Shown one piece after another: positions 37,301 to 49,000 of a stretch of DNA of 64,000 nt (within the stretch, counting starts at the first letter, position 1; every line of letters begins with the position of its first letter). Location: assembly GCA_020746105.1 (NCBI GenBank), contig CM036620.1:3091803-3155802 (forward strand), in the 5' to 3' direction. A model generated the notes under the pieces. It saw only the letters and a list, made by a program, of their open reading frames with translations, made no database searches and was not told the DNA's origin. The translations under genes were made by a program, and so were the position numbers. Source of the stretch: Trogon surrucura. Lineage: Eukaryota > Chordata > Aves > Trogoniformes > Trogonidae.

Positions 37301-40300
37301 CTGGTGGCAGGTTTCCCTGTTGTTAATTATTGCCGCAAAGAACAGATTATGCGCGATAAGCCGGCCGTTATCTTTCTATCGTTTAGGGAGAGCAGCTGAA
37401 GTGCTGCTGGGCTTTGCTTATTTTGTTAAGTGTCGGCAGCCTAACCTTTAAAGGGTAAAATCGGGTCATAGTCAGGGAAATCATCTCATTTGTTCTTTCC
37501 TCCTAGCACCAATTTCTCTTTGTAAGACGAAAGGTTATTGATGATTCGAATTGTGCTTGAAAGAAGGGAAGAACTGTTCATTGAGAAGACCGCTTCCAAG
37601 CGTGCATGAATTAATAATTCTGGTGCAGTTTTGCTCAAGAAAACAGGTCGGTAGCTGACTTCTCTCCAATTATTGATCCCGAGGCGTTGAATTAGATGAG
37701 GTCTGGGCTCGGGGCAACCTGAGCAGGATCTTTATCATTTCTAAGCGAGTGGCTGAACGAGCTGAGGTGTCAGATTAGGCTCATCAATAAGAAACCTCTT
37801 TCCCCAGAGGCTCGGAGGGCTGCTCACACACCACAAGACTTGAAGCTTACTCACTTCTTGGTGGTGAGAGTTTTCCGTCTCTGCTGTCCTATCGCTGTCA
37901 AACCAGTGCTCGAAAAAACCTCCTGCTTTAAGCTGCAGCCACACATACAGCTGCTTTTCTTCTGTGCCCACGGCCCAGGACGGCGTTTTGTCTTCGTGTT
38001 GCTGATCCACCACTGGCCGCTTCCTTCCCCAGACTCCCCGTGACTTCAGCTCTTAATCCTTTAAGCCACTCTGTCCTGTATCTCATTAAAAGACCAGCAC
38101 TCTCCAGGGCATGGGCCGGCATCACAAATGGGTCATTTCTTCCAGCTGGTGTGAGATACTTGTGTACATAAATGTACTCTTTAAGCCAACCCTTGGGGGG
38201 CTTCTGATTAGATTTATTTCCAAGCCGCCTGTTGAAACTCTTCTTGCCCTATAATAGACCCCTCATACATATTTCTGTGAAGCAGAGCTTGGCTTTTGAG
38301 GAGCGACTGACCCCGTGTTTGCGTGTAAACTGGCCCCGAAGAGCTCCTTTGAAAGCACTAAATATAAAAGGCACCTGCAGACAAAGGCAGGTATTACTCT
38401 CTGACTTGATGCAGCTACTCGAGAGTTGCAAGGGGAGGTAACAGACAGCTTCAAACAGAGCAGAAACTGTTGTTCTGGTGTAAGGACTGAAATGTGAATT
38501 AAGGACAGAAATGAAAACTAACTGCGTAACGCCCCACGCGGTATGCCTGCGGTAAATAGCTCGGCTCTCCTTCTAAGTGGGGGTGTGGCACAGAGGAAGA
38601 GTGGAAACCTGGATATTCTTGTGTCACCTGTGATTTAAGACAAGACTCTGTACTTTAGAGGAGATGAGGGAACAGGGGGGAAATAACTAGTGGGTGTATG
38701 TCAGTAGGACAATTAGCATTTCCATCAAGCAAATGCCAGTTGGCCCTAGAATTAATCAACACAGCTCGTTCCCTCCCTTCCCACTCCTGCCCTTGGCTTT
38801 TGGTGCTTTTTTTCCTCTCCAGGGTTTGCTTCTGTGACTTGTCTGTGCTTCTCAGGGCTTTTACGGTCTTGAAGTGATAACACCAAGCCCCCTGGGATCC
38901 CGTTGCCACTGAATTTGCCGTCAGCTGCAGGTTCTTGGTTACCTCTTGGCTTTGGATCCCCCAGAACGGGCCCTTTGTACGACAGCCTCTAGCTGATCCC
39001 TACGAACCGCTGCACGCCTCGCACGGTGAAGAACCCGCTGATGAGCGGAGAGAGGATTTTCTGTCAAACTGAACACGCCAAACTGAAACAGCCTCCTGTT
39101 GTTGAGCCTCATCTAAGCAGCACATGGAATAAAAAGCTAGAGCGAGGTTTGGACAAATTCCATGGTATTGTTGCTGCGCTTGTTGTTGCCACGTCCTTTT
39201 CACCACCCTCCTGGGTTCGCTAGCCGGGATGAGTGAGGGCAAGGCCAAAATCTTGCACGCGGGTTCCCACCGCTAAAACCACCTTCCAAAACATCAACCA
39301 AGTTGATCAAGCAGTAAAGCTCTCCTCCCCACCCTGAAGTTTCTCCAGCCTCCGCAACCTCGTTCCAAAGGCGGTGGATGGCTGCGAGTTTCCCTTGACT
39401 AAGGCAAAGATCCAATTGCCAAGGCAGGGGCGGCATCGCAGTAAAAATCTGTTCCCTTTTTCTCCGCACAAACTGGCCTCCTGACCAGTTACAGCTCAGA
39501 GGAACAGCTTTGCATCCTCTTGGCAATTAGTGTAGAGATCCCACTGCTTAGGTGTTTTCACTTCTTATTTTGCCTACACCAGCTGCAATATAAAGCTACA
39601 GTCCTTGAAGGAGGACGGCCCCGGGATAGGTACAAGGAAGGAGTAGGAGAATTAATTCTCAAGCTTATTTTTCTTTTAAATATTTTCTACATCTAGTGTT
39701 TATCTTGATACGGTAGAGAAGGTGGCGGTTTTCTTCAAACATTCATCTTGCAGTATGCATGAAGACTCCCTAAAATTTTCAAGTTAAGGGATTCAAGTCC
39801 TGAACCTAAGAATAAGAAAGATGTGTCGCTAAAGAAAGTTTGACTTTAGATGCATGACTGATGTGGCTCAAAAAAACCCCCATAAACCTCGCTGCATTTC
39901 CAAGTGCATTAGCAGACGAGAAGAGCGTGAGCTGATGTAATTTTCTAACGGCGTTACAGAAGTCAGGTCCTGTCTCTTGCCTACTTGGAGCCCGGAGTAT
40001 TTAAAAAAGCAAACTGGGCTGAGGCCTTGTCTATAGGTTAGTACAGAGGCAGAGTTACTGTTGCAACAGACTTGAAAGGAGGACACAAGTAAATGACCTT
40101 TAATGCTCCAGGTTTCCACATTTCTTCTAACTATGCATTTTTGGACTCTTTTGGCTTAAGAGGTCGCTTGTGAGTGCAGATCAGTAGTTCCAGTGAGTTC
40201 ACGTAGAGGAGCCCTCTGCCCAGCAGGGTCAGCGTGCTGCCTTGTGAGAAGCAGTTTTCTTGGATGGGTGATATGAAAGTAAACCCATCTTTTTACTAAT

Positions 40301-42393
40301 TTATAACGAAATTTTCCTTTTTTTTCCAGTTGTACTTGTGGACTTCATTTGTTGCTAGCTCCATGGTGCTAAGCTTGAAGTTTGCGTTGCTACTTCTTAG
40401 ACCTAATATTCACCTGAAATCTCATCCTCCGCCTCGCAGTTTATTTCCACTTCCTCTTTTAACTATCCTCCTGTTGCCGGGATATTTACTTGTGTCCTAG
40501 CAGTCCCTGTTTATCTCCTTTCATTATGCTTCCTCCAAGATTGTTCAAAATCTCAGTATTGGGAAGCGACAATAACAAAATGCTCCCTTCCTCTTTTCAA
40601 TAAAAAAAGACACGATAAGGCAATTTTATTTGTTTCACGGATAATCTCTATTCCTACTCAGGCTACTCGAAGTAAGCGACTGTAAAGAGACTTTACCTTT
40701 GTTGGCAGAGTCACGGCGCTCGTCGAACTCTCGGTAGAAACAGCGTACGCCAAGGTGGTGGAATATCTTTCTGCAGGAAAGCACAAGGAGGAAAAATCAC
40801 TACCAAAATGAATTAATTCCGCATGTGTATTTTCTTGCTAACATGTATATACTCAATACTATATACACTGATATATTAAGTAGTTTACCTTAAGCTAACA
40901 CATAAAGATAGGCTGGAATTAGCAGTTTTGTTTCACATCCCTTTAACACCCCCTTAAACAATCACAAAGTACTCAAAGTGAGGTTTTGCTTTTGTGAGTA
41001 TTGACTGTACTCCCCCTTCTCGAGGAGGCTGAAACAGGGAGACTTTTGTCACACACTCACATAAAACCAAAGCCCGTTTATTGCAGACAGGTAACCTTCG
41101 TTTAGTCCCGTTTACAAAATACATAGATTAAAACCGGCCCTGTTTTCCAGCTCGTGGCCCAACTTTCCACCATTAAATAACCGGTGCCTGTGCGTAAACA
41201 CACGCACGCTCGGGCCTCGTCAGCCAGCAGGACTCTTAATTCCTGGGAGGGATCACACCACCACGTGGAAGCGGCTGGACGGTAAGCTGTTACCGAAGGA
41301 AGGGAAGAGGAGTGATTCAGGGCCGTCCGCTGGAGAGTTTTCAAAATGCTTTGCCAGGTTGACTCATCTATATACAGAGACTGGAGGAAAAAAAATGAAA
41401 CAAAAAATCACCAAGAATGTCACTCTGCTGGAGAGGAGGGTGCTGAGTTGTGCCAGCACAACCACGGACTCAAGCGAGACGACGTTGCAGCTCTTTCGCC
41501 TTGGCAATTCATTTAGGCATCGAGGTATCAAAGAAATAAAACACAACAATACACGAGAGTCCCTGTAATTTAAGAAACTCATCTTCTAACCTCTCTGGGG
41601 AAGGGATTCATCATTATTGCGCAGCAGCACGTAGCCCTGAGGGACTCGGACCTATCCGCCTTCAAAGTTCTCCTGCAACAAAGATGCCAAATAACCTGGA
41701 CAGCTTTGAGCAGGCTTTCCCTTCCCACTGAACCTACGTTAATCCTTCCAGTTGGGTTGGGGTTATTTGCCTTTGGAAGAAGAACTCTGACTTCATTAAA
41801 CACAACAGTGATGCGGTTCATCTCTCCTAGCGACCTTGCGATAGTTACTCGGGTTTGTTTGGACGCGCTGTGTAGCAAAAGAGATTTTCTGCGTTCACAG
41901 CTGCCCTTGATTTCCCCCACCCATGCAAAAAAAAAAAAAACCAAACCCAACAACACTGTGTTGAGAAATTTCTTAATCCCTAGCATAAGGCCTTTTTTTT
42001 TTTTTTTCTTGTTGTCTTGATGCTATTTGTAGAGCTGCCTTCAGCTGTCCCTAAGGAAAAAAACCCGCAGTATATCTCTCATGCTTTTAGCTACATCCTC
42101 TTTACCACGTGTTCTCCACACGTGTATCACTTCACAAGATCTTGAAGAGCAGTGCTCTTCTGTCGTTATCTGCTTGTCCAAAACTCCCAGGTGTGCTCCT
42201 GTCTCTTGATGCCCCAAAAGCGAATATATTCAGAATAAAAACTTGTGGTGCAGCCCAACAGTTCAAAAACTTACTCTTCGAATTTCTTCGCATCTTTGGT
42301 ACTTTTACATCAATCCTTTTTTTTTTGCCTTTAAGTCAGCAAGCCCTGTACACAAAAAGCAACAAGTACAGCAGCATATAGACAAAAAAAAGT

Positions 42394-42435
<42 letters not shown>

Positions 42436-45102
42436 GTAACAAACCTTCTGCTCACAACCCTCCCAAACCCAGTGACCTCTCCCTAGCCCTTTTTATGTAC
42501 AGCTGAGCTAGAGCTGCTTCACTTCACCTGGGACTGCATTTAGGGTTTCAGCTGAGTATCGTTGCTGTGCCAGTCATCTCCCTGCTTTTAAATATGCACT
42601 TGTAGCCAAAAAAAAGAGCGCAGAAGCATGACTTGGAAGATTTCAAAGTTTATTAAGAAGTTAAATATTGTTCTTACTCACGCACTCGTGTTCTATGTTC
42701 ACGTTTTCTTGAATTTACACAATATCAGGATCATACTATTTAAATTTAACGGGCTAGATTTGTAGCTTCACAAGTTTACCAAGGGAACTCTTCAGAAAAC
42801 AAAAAAAAAGGCCGTAAGAGTATTTTTTTGGTCCCACTTGAAGGGCAAAGAAACCGAGTCACCCCCACGTTAGCTGAATTTTAGCAAAGGTCCGCCTCGA
42901 AGCCGCAGGCTACGATTCCACAAGAGCTCAGGCTGACCTAAATCGCTGCTGCTTCAGCTCCCACGTCCCTGGCTGGGTCTTCCCGCTTTCTTCCTTGCGA
43001 CAGCGTTAAGACACGTCCGGTTTGGGGCTTGACTGATTCAGGGCACTCGGTGTCACTCCTTGAAGACCGAGCAAAAATTAAGTTGGGATTTCTGGATGCT
43101 GGTTCAGTTCCAGAACAAGCAGAGGGGGAGATGGGAACGCCAGGAGCGGGCAACCCAGCTAGAATTGAGTTTTGCTTCAAAAACTTGCATGTGGTGTCTT
43201 TCAAGTCTTGCTCAATGTTGCTGTTACGCAGAAGAAAAGAAAAAAAATAAATATTTTATTGAGGTTTGTTTTCCCTTTTCTGTAACTGTGGAAATTACAG
43301 TGATGCTCGTTTGACTCACTGCTATTTCAAAACAACGCTCAAGTGACTAATACCTGAGAAATGCGCGTGTGTCGTTTGGACTCGCAGCTCGGGGCTCGTT
43401 TCATCGCAGGGCCTCGGCAGCTGCCGCAAATTGCTCTAAAACCGGCGGAGCTCTTCTCGTAACGCGCCACGTCTCCGCGCAGTTTAACTGGGTTCCCTGC
43501 CAAGGAGGAAACCGACATCCCCGAAGCTTTTCGGATGGTGTCACCGGGAGAGCGGTCACCTCGCGGCCCGTGGGGCAGGTATGGGTGAGGACGGTGTGAC
43601 TCAGGTGGTCGAACCACCGCAGTTGGACGGGCTTTGTCACCAGCCCCCCCCCCGGGATATTTGTCCAACGTCTCGCCCCACTGGGAGGAGCGACGCTGCT
43701 GGGGTCTGGCAGCTGGGAAGGGCAAATCCCACTCTGGTTTCCAGCGAGGCTGCCCAGCAGCTGGAGGAGACCGCTGCCTCTTCAACGTTTTGAATCAACA
43801 CTTGGAATCCAAGGCTGGACCGAGCCTTCTTGAAGCAGCAAGCAGAAATACAACTCATTTCTTGCTTGCTTTTTCAGCTGGAAACGCACCTAGAGAAGCC
43901 CGTAGGAAAGCAGCCGTAGCCAAAGCGTTTGCCAGTGATACGCAGGAGCTTCAGTGTGCAGAAACTGAAATTTAAATCTGGTTTGACTACAGCATTATGC
44001 TGTAGAAAACAAGAAGGCAAAGAGCGGCTAAGCACAGCGTGTTTCGTCAAGCACTCGCCCAAATGCTGAGTATTGGGCAGCAAAGTTTGCGAAGGTGGTA
44101 GAAGTACAGATTGTTTTAAGATATGAGGGATTAAAAAGCAAAATGAAGACCCATTCTGGGTCAGTTCAGACGTTTGGTGATTAAGACTTAAAGATCCAAA
44201 AAACTCCCTTTTGGCTATAAAAGCTTAATCCTCTGTTGGAACTCTGCTTGATTCGCACCCAGCTTTTAAGTCTCCCCCTCCTAATCTGCAGTGTGCCTTG
44301 CAGCTGAAATAAATATTGCCACGTAATGAAATCTCATTTTCTATCCAAGGATCATCGCAGGTGCAAAGCGACGTGACAGCTTTACTTGCTGCAAAGCTCA
44401 CTTGCTCCTTTTCGGCACGGACAGATTTGCTCCGCCTTATGCCTCGTCCGAAATGCTACAACTGTGGTCTTTGTTTGGGTGTAAATCAGCTAAATTTGGC
44501 ATTGAGTAGTACTCTGGATAATATATTTGGTGCTACTGGAGGCAATTAGGTTTCAGTATGAAGCATGGGAGCGTCGCGATGTGCCTCCTCGTGGGTGTGA
44601 GGATTGGGACCGTGCTCTCCGCAGCTGCACGGGACTGCTCAGGTCTCGGCCCGCCTCGTGTTTCGGCAGCGACTCACGGCTCTGGTTGGTTCCAGGGGAA
44701 AATCCAGGAAGAGCCGTGTCGAGACTCGCTGGGTTAGTTTCGTGTGCGTCTGAGGGCAAAGGACGCTGGGCAGAAAAGGTGAAATTGGGTCCTCGTGGCT
44801 CTCGGCGGGGGCTGCTCCCTCCTCCTGCACACACGCACGTATTTAGCGGTGAAGACAGATCCAGCGGAACGCAGGCAGCGGAAATTTAGCGCTCCCGAAG
44901 CGCAGCCTGTAGCTCCGATTGTGTCGGGAAGCACCGTTCCCGATTTTGGGGTTCTGAAACGAGGCGCGAGGGATTTCAGCTCTAATCCCGCGCGTCCTTA
45001 CGCAATCCCTTTCATTCATCGCCCCGGACTGAATCGCTGCAGCTGAGCAGCGTGAGCCCAGAATCCTCTTACCCTGTAGCTTTCCTCGCCGTATGACTTC
45101 AC
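31321..45102 (-). CDS. Unrecognised antisense gene inside CNOT6L intron 1 (3' exons)
   Basis: The two best exons are 40770-40697 and 31427-31321. They have good acceptors (CTTTCCTGCAG; TTTTCATTGCAG), a GTAAAG donor and matching phase, and give a charged, helical C-terminus, KIFHHLGVRCFYREFDERR then GEMEKLYRQITETQRIYKK, ending in DLSIDAF and a TAA stop. Three weaker exons upstream fit the same frame: 45102-45073 (VKSYGEESYR, 30 bases), 41380-41294 (SLYIDESTWQSILKTLQRTA...) and 41028-40973 (PPREGGVQSILTKAKPHF), although the last has a weak donor (GTACTT). The assembled piece is about 117 residues; no start codon or 5' exon was found. An AATAAA on this strand near 30,650 could end the transcript. 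I do not recognise the protein. A long non-coding antisense RNA, or chance frames for the outer exons, are the alternatives. Confidence 0.42.
34195..34217. repeat. C23 homopolymer
   Basis: Twenty-three consecutive C in CNOT6L intron 1. Uninterrupted poly(C) of this length is uncommon and tends to vary in length or be misread in sequencing, so the exact count is uncertain. Confidence 0.9.
42396..42431. repeat. A36 homopolymer
   Basis: Thirty-six consecutive A in CNOT6L intron 1, preceded by an A8 run. I see no retroposon body attached, so it looks like an expanded mononucleotide repeat rather than a recognisable element tail. Confidence 0.9.
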
Positions 45103-46096
45103 CTGGAAATAGAAGTTGGCTATAATTAGACGCGGGGCTCGCATCTGCCCCACGCTTGCTACGAGGAGCCTTAATTCAGCATGAAGGAAGCCCCAGACCC
45201 GTAACCGAGACCCTTCCCAGGGAACAGCCCTGACAACTCCTGCTCCTGTGCAGTGCCGAGACGCTGCTTTGGTTATCTGCATCAGTCAGAAAAGAACCAC
45301 AGTGCTTTCAGCTCCTAAAGGGGACACCTGTGGTCTTTGTTTAGTTGGACTAGCTGGAAAAAAAACCCCACCATAACCCTGAACTGGTTTCCTCAAATCC
45401 AATCCAATGAGTTGTAAGAGCTTTGTAACTATTGTAGACAGTTGTAGCAGAGATGTATGTGGGGAAAAAAAAAGCGTCCTGTAGACCAGCTGCTCTGGAT
45501 TTGTATAAAATCAAGGTTTGCGTGTTGTGGGCATCTGGGGAGGACGAGGCCAGCAAAAAGCAAATTCAGCTATCCTTGTGTTTTTAAACCAACACCACCT
45601 CCAGTCTTTCTCAGCGTAGCGGGCTGGGGAGGTACGGAGGGACGCGTCTCCCTCTGTCATCTGGAAAATGTATGTTTTCTGAGCAGGACATAGGAGCTGT
45701 CTGCTGACAACAGGCTGGAAAACGCGATCGGTTGCATTTGTGTGCGCACAGGCTCACCCTTCAGACGTGAGTGCATCTGATATCCACGAGCTGGACTGGC
45801 CTGAAGCCCTGGATGCACGAGAACAGCTAACGAGAATTTGACCTGACCTCGGTTTATGTCTCTTAGGCCATTGGGAGTAAAAAGGTCTTGACTGATACCA
45901 AGCATAAAAAAGCACAAAACGGTGAAGCTAATGGGAAAATGGAGCTAATTCCCCTTCGACTGCGCTATTTATGGTACCTCAGCTCCAGGGCCTGTATTTT
46001 TGCGGGGTGTCCCTGGGCATGATAATCTCCTGGCGGGCTAGGAAGGAGGAAGAAACGTTGTGGTAACGGTTGTGATGGTCTTTCAGACTAACAGGG

Positions 46097-49000
46097 ATGC
46101 CAAAGGAAAAATATGATCCTCCGGATCCTCGCAGAATTTACACCATCATGTCAGCAGAAGAGGTAGCCAATGGGAAGAAGTCGCACTGGGCTGAGTTAGA
46201 GATCTCGGGTGAGTTGATTCCGTTTCGAATTCCGTTTCGGCGGAGTTCTTAGCGCCCCAGAATCGTTTTCACATAGGGGCCTCTGTTGTGAAAATGATTT
46301 TTCTGAGCTGGCACGGGAGAAGGGATGACCAGCTTGGCAGATGGCCTTCGAGCTTGGCTGGCCAAGCCCGGTCGATTTAAAACACCAGCTCAGATTGGAC
46401 ACGAGTTTTTGGGTAGCGCATCCGCTTCCCTAGAACTGTGCCTCTGTCTCTATGCTTGGAACTTGGGAGGCTTCGATCATTCTTTAAGACACACCAAGGT
46501 ACCTTCTTCAAGTTGAGTGTTCCGGTCAAGTTTCCACCTTGAAAATCCCATCGTCTGACACCCCCCATAGTTTGTAGCTGATGCTTTGAGAGTGCAAACC
46601 CGACTGAAGAGGGGATTCTTCGCTTTTCTTTTTTATTAGGTAGAGTGCGGAGCTTAAGTACGTCGCTTTGGTCGCTGACCCACTTGACTGCTCTGCACCT
46701 CAATGACAATAACCTTACTCGCATTCCACCTGATATTGCCAAGCTTCATAATCTGGTTTACCTGGATCTGTCATCCAACAAACTCAGAAGTTTACCAGCA
46801 GAACTAGGAAACATGGTATCTCTCAGGTGAGAGAAATTATTCTGGCTAACTTGGCAAAAATCTAGATTCTGGGATATAGATTTTGCTTTCCATTCTTGCA
46901 TTTAAAAAAAAAATAAATATCAAGACTGGTGAAAAACTTCAGTATGAATAATTACTTTGGGGTTCATTATCCTTTTTTTCTGATCTCTGCAAATACCTGT
47001 CTGTAAACTGTGCCTGTCTGAAACGTTCTTTGAGACTTGGTGATTGCCTGCTGTTTGAATTCTGATTTCATTTTTGTGCTTTCGGGGCTTTGTGGCTTTT
47101 TTTCCCTCCCCCCTTAGAAGAAGATTTCGATTGCGCTTTGAAACGGGAAGATTGGCGCATCTTTATTCTAGAACACAGAAACGTTCGGGGCGAGAAGTGT
47201 CATCTTGGAAGATGAGGAGCGTGGAGCACATTAAGGGTTTTTCTTCCGAAGTGATACTCATCAAAAGTGTTCTTGCTTTTGCTGCAGGGAATTGCTTTTA
47301 AATAACAATCTGTTACGGGTTTTGCCTTATGAGCTTGGACGGCTCTTCCAGCTACAAACCCTGGGTTTGAAAGGTGAGTTCTTTACAGTTAAATATTCCT
47401 ACGAGTACTCTTGAGTTCCCGAGGGGGCCGGGCTCAAAAGCTTCGTGTCTTACCTCAACGTTTCCTTCCAGTTTAGTCGAGATAAGCTTCTAGCAAAAAT
47501 GACCAGCCCATTTGAAAAATGATGCTTTGCTTTTTTAGTGCAGTTCAATTTCTTTACGAGCCTATTTCAAATCTGTCGATAGGTAAATAAACCCTTTAAT
47601 CTCCTGTATTATTGATCGAGACGAGTTGAAGGAAGAAAGTCTATGCAGGCTTTTTCTATAGCACCTGTTACTGTGGCCTTCTACGGTTCCAAGTTAAGCA
47701 ACTTAAAATCTACTTGTCTGTTCTCCTCACGGGAGATTTTCTTCGGTGGGGAAGCACTCATGAAAGTCAGGCACCTAATCGCCCTGTTGTTTTGGGGGTT
47801 TTTTTATGCTGTTGGCAGGCAATCCTTTATCACAAGATATTCTCAGCCTCTACCAGGATCCAGACGGAACTCGAAAGCTACTGAACTACATGCTTGACAA
47901 TCTAGCAGGTGAGGGCCCTACGAATCTGCCCGGCAGAAGTGGTTTAAAACGCCCGTTTCGGGCAGCGTTTGCTGCCAGAACGGGAACGCGAACTGACGGA
48001 GGGAGAGTTTTTGTCAAGTGGTTCCAGTCGCACGCACAAACACACACCCGCACGCAGGGGAAGAGGTTGACATCTGTCGTCTAAGCTATTTTCCAACCCC
48101 TCAGTTACCTACAAAGTACAAAAAAACCCCTCAGTTACCTACAAAGTACAAATTTCCACTAGAAATTCTAAGCCCAATGCAAGCAGGATGTCCAATTTAG
48201 ATCTAGTCGTTAAGAAGAAGATCCAGTCCCTGACTTAAACCCTCCTTCGTGGTTCTGTCACTCACCTTCCCGTTTTGCCTGCTGCTTCACAGCGCAGGAG
48301 TATTTTAGTGGTGCTTCTAGACTGGAAAGGAAGAGACAAAAATAGGCGTGAGTCGTACAGCTGACAAATTTGCTCTCACTATTGCCAGCCTTTTAAAGGA
48401 TTTTTGCCTCCCCTGAAACATGAAAGGACTTGGGGAGCTGGGGTTGCAGCGCACGGTATGAAGCATTATTGTTCAGTCGTCATTTTGACGTAGAAATTGT
48501 AACTTACAAATACAAACCTTGAATTGATCACTGTTCTATTTTTTTTTTAATAGTTCATCCAGAGCAGCTGCCTCCAAGGCCATGGATTACTTTGAAAGAA
48601 CGAGACCAAATTCTGCCCTCAGGTAAATCTCTGGTTCTTACCCTCACACAGTGATACGCTGAAAAGCTTTTCTTGGGTTTTATTTTCAGAGAAATCTTCT
48701 GCCTTGCATGGATCCGACTGAAAACAGCAATTCGCACGCGCATGTACTAAAACAATTAACGTAGAGCTGGGCTGCAAATAAATTCTTTTGTGACATGAAG
48801 GGGATGCCACTCATTTCTTTCCCATGTCAGGCTTTTTCATAAGTGTTCAGCCACTGACACCCAAGCAGAAGAGCTTTTTTTAAAAGAATTAATTTCTCAG
48901 AAGTAATAAGAACTGTAAAATAAATTTATACAAATGCCGTGTCCACGCACGGGCTGACTGAGAGAGGTTTTGAGCAGCGTGAGTGAGCCCGTGGAGTGCC

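Larger units (their letters stand above)
27441..46086 (+). other. CNOT6L: CNOT6L intron 1 (18.6 kb)
   Basis: Long first intron. On the plus strand it holds no convincing exon. It contains homopolymer tracts (C23 at 34195-34217, A36 at 42396-42431), several CpG-rich patches (about 28.9-29.2 kb and 44.5-45.1 kb) and, on the minus strand, the exon chain listed separately. I recognise no intact mobile element. Confidence 0.7.
27359..46116 (+). promoter_or_regulatory. CNOT6L: Two upstream ORFs spanning the CNOT6L exon 1-2 junction
   Basis: With exon 1 (to 27440) spliced to exon 2 (from 46087), uORF 1 starts at 27359 and encodes 28 residues with a Ser9 and Pro4 run. It stops at TAA 46089-46091, five bases before the main ATG at 46097. 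uORF 2 starts at 27435 and encodes 11 residues. It stops at TGA 46114-46116, overlapping the main start in another frame. Both depend on the splice model and on transcription starting upstream of 27359. Such arrangements usually reduce main-frame translation. Confidence 0.45.

Noticed and set aside
37741-38013. Minus-strand candidate exon (GGFFEHWFDSDRTAETENSH) with a strong GTGAGT donor
   Set aside because: Its open frame is phase 0, while the antisense chain needs phase 1 here, where it meets a stop; acceptor is pyrimidine-poor.
43401-43640. Minus-strand segment with a good acceptor and helix-like end (PPVLEQFAAAAEALR)
   Set aside because: Reaches a stop with no usable donor and cannot be joined in phase to the nearby antisense exon chain.
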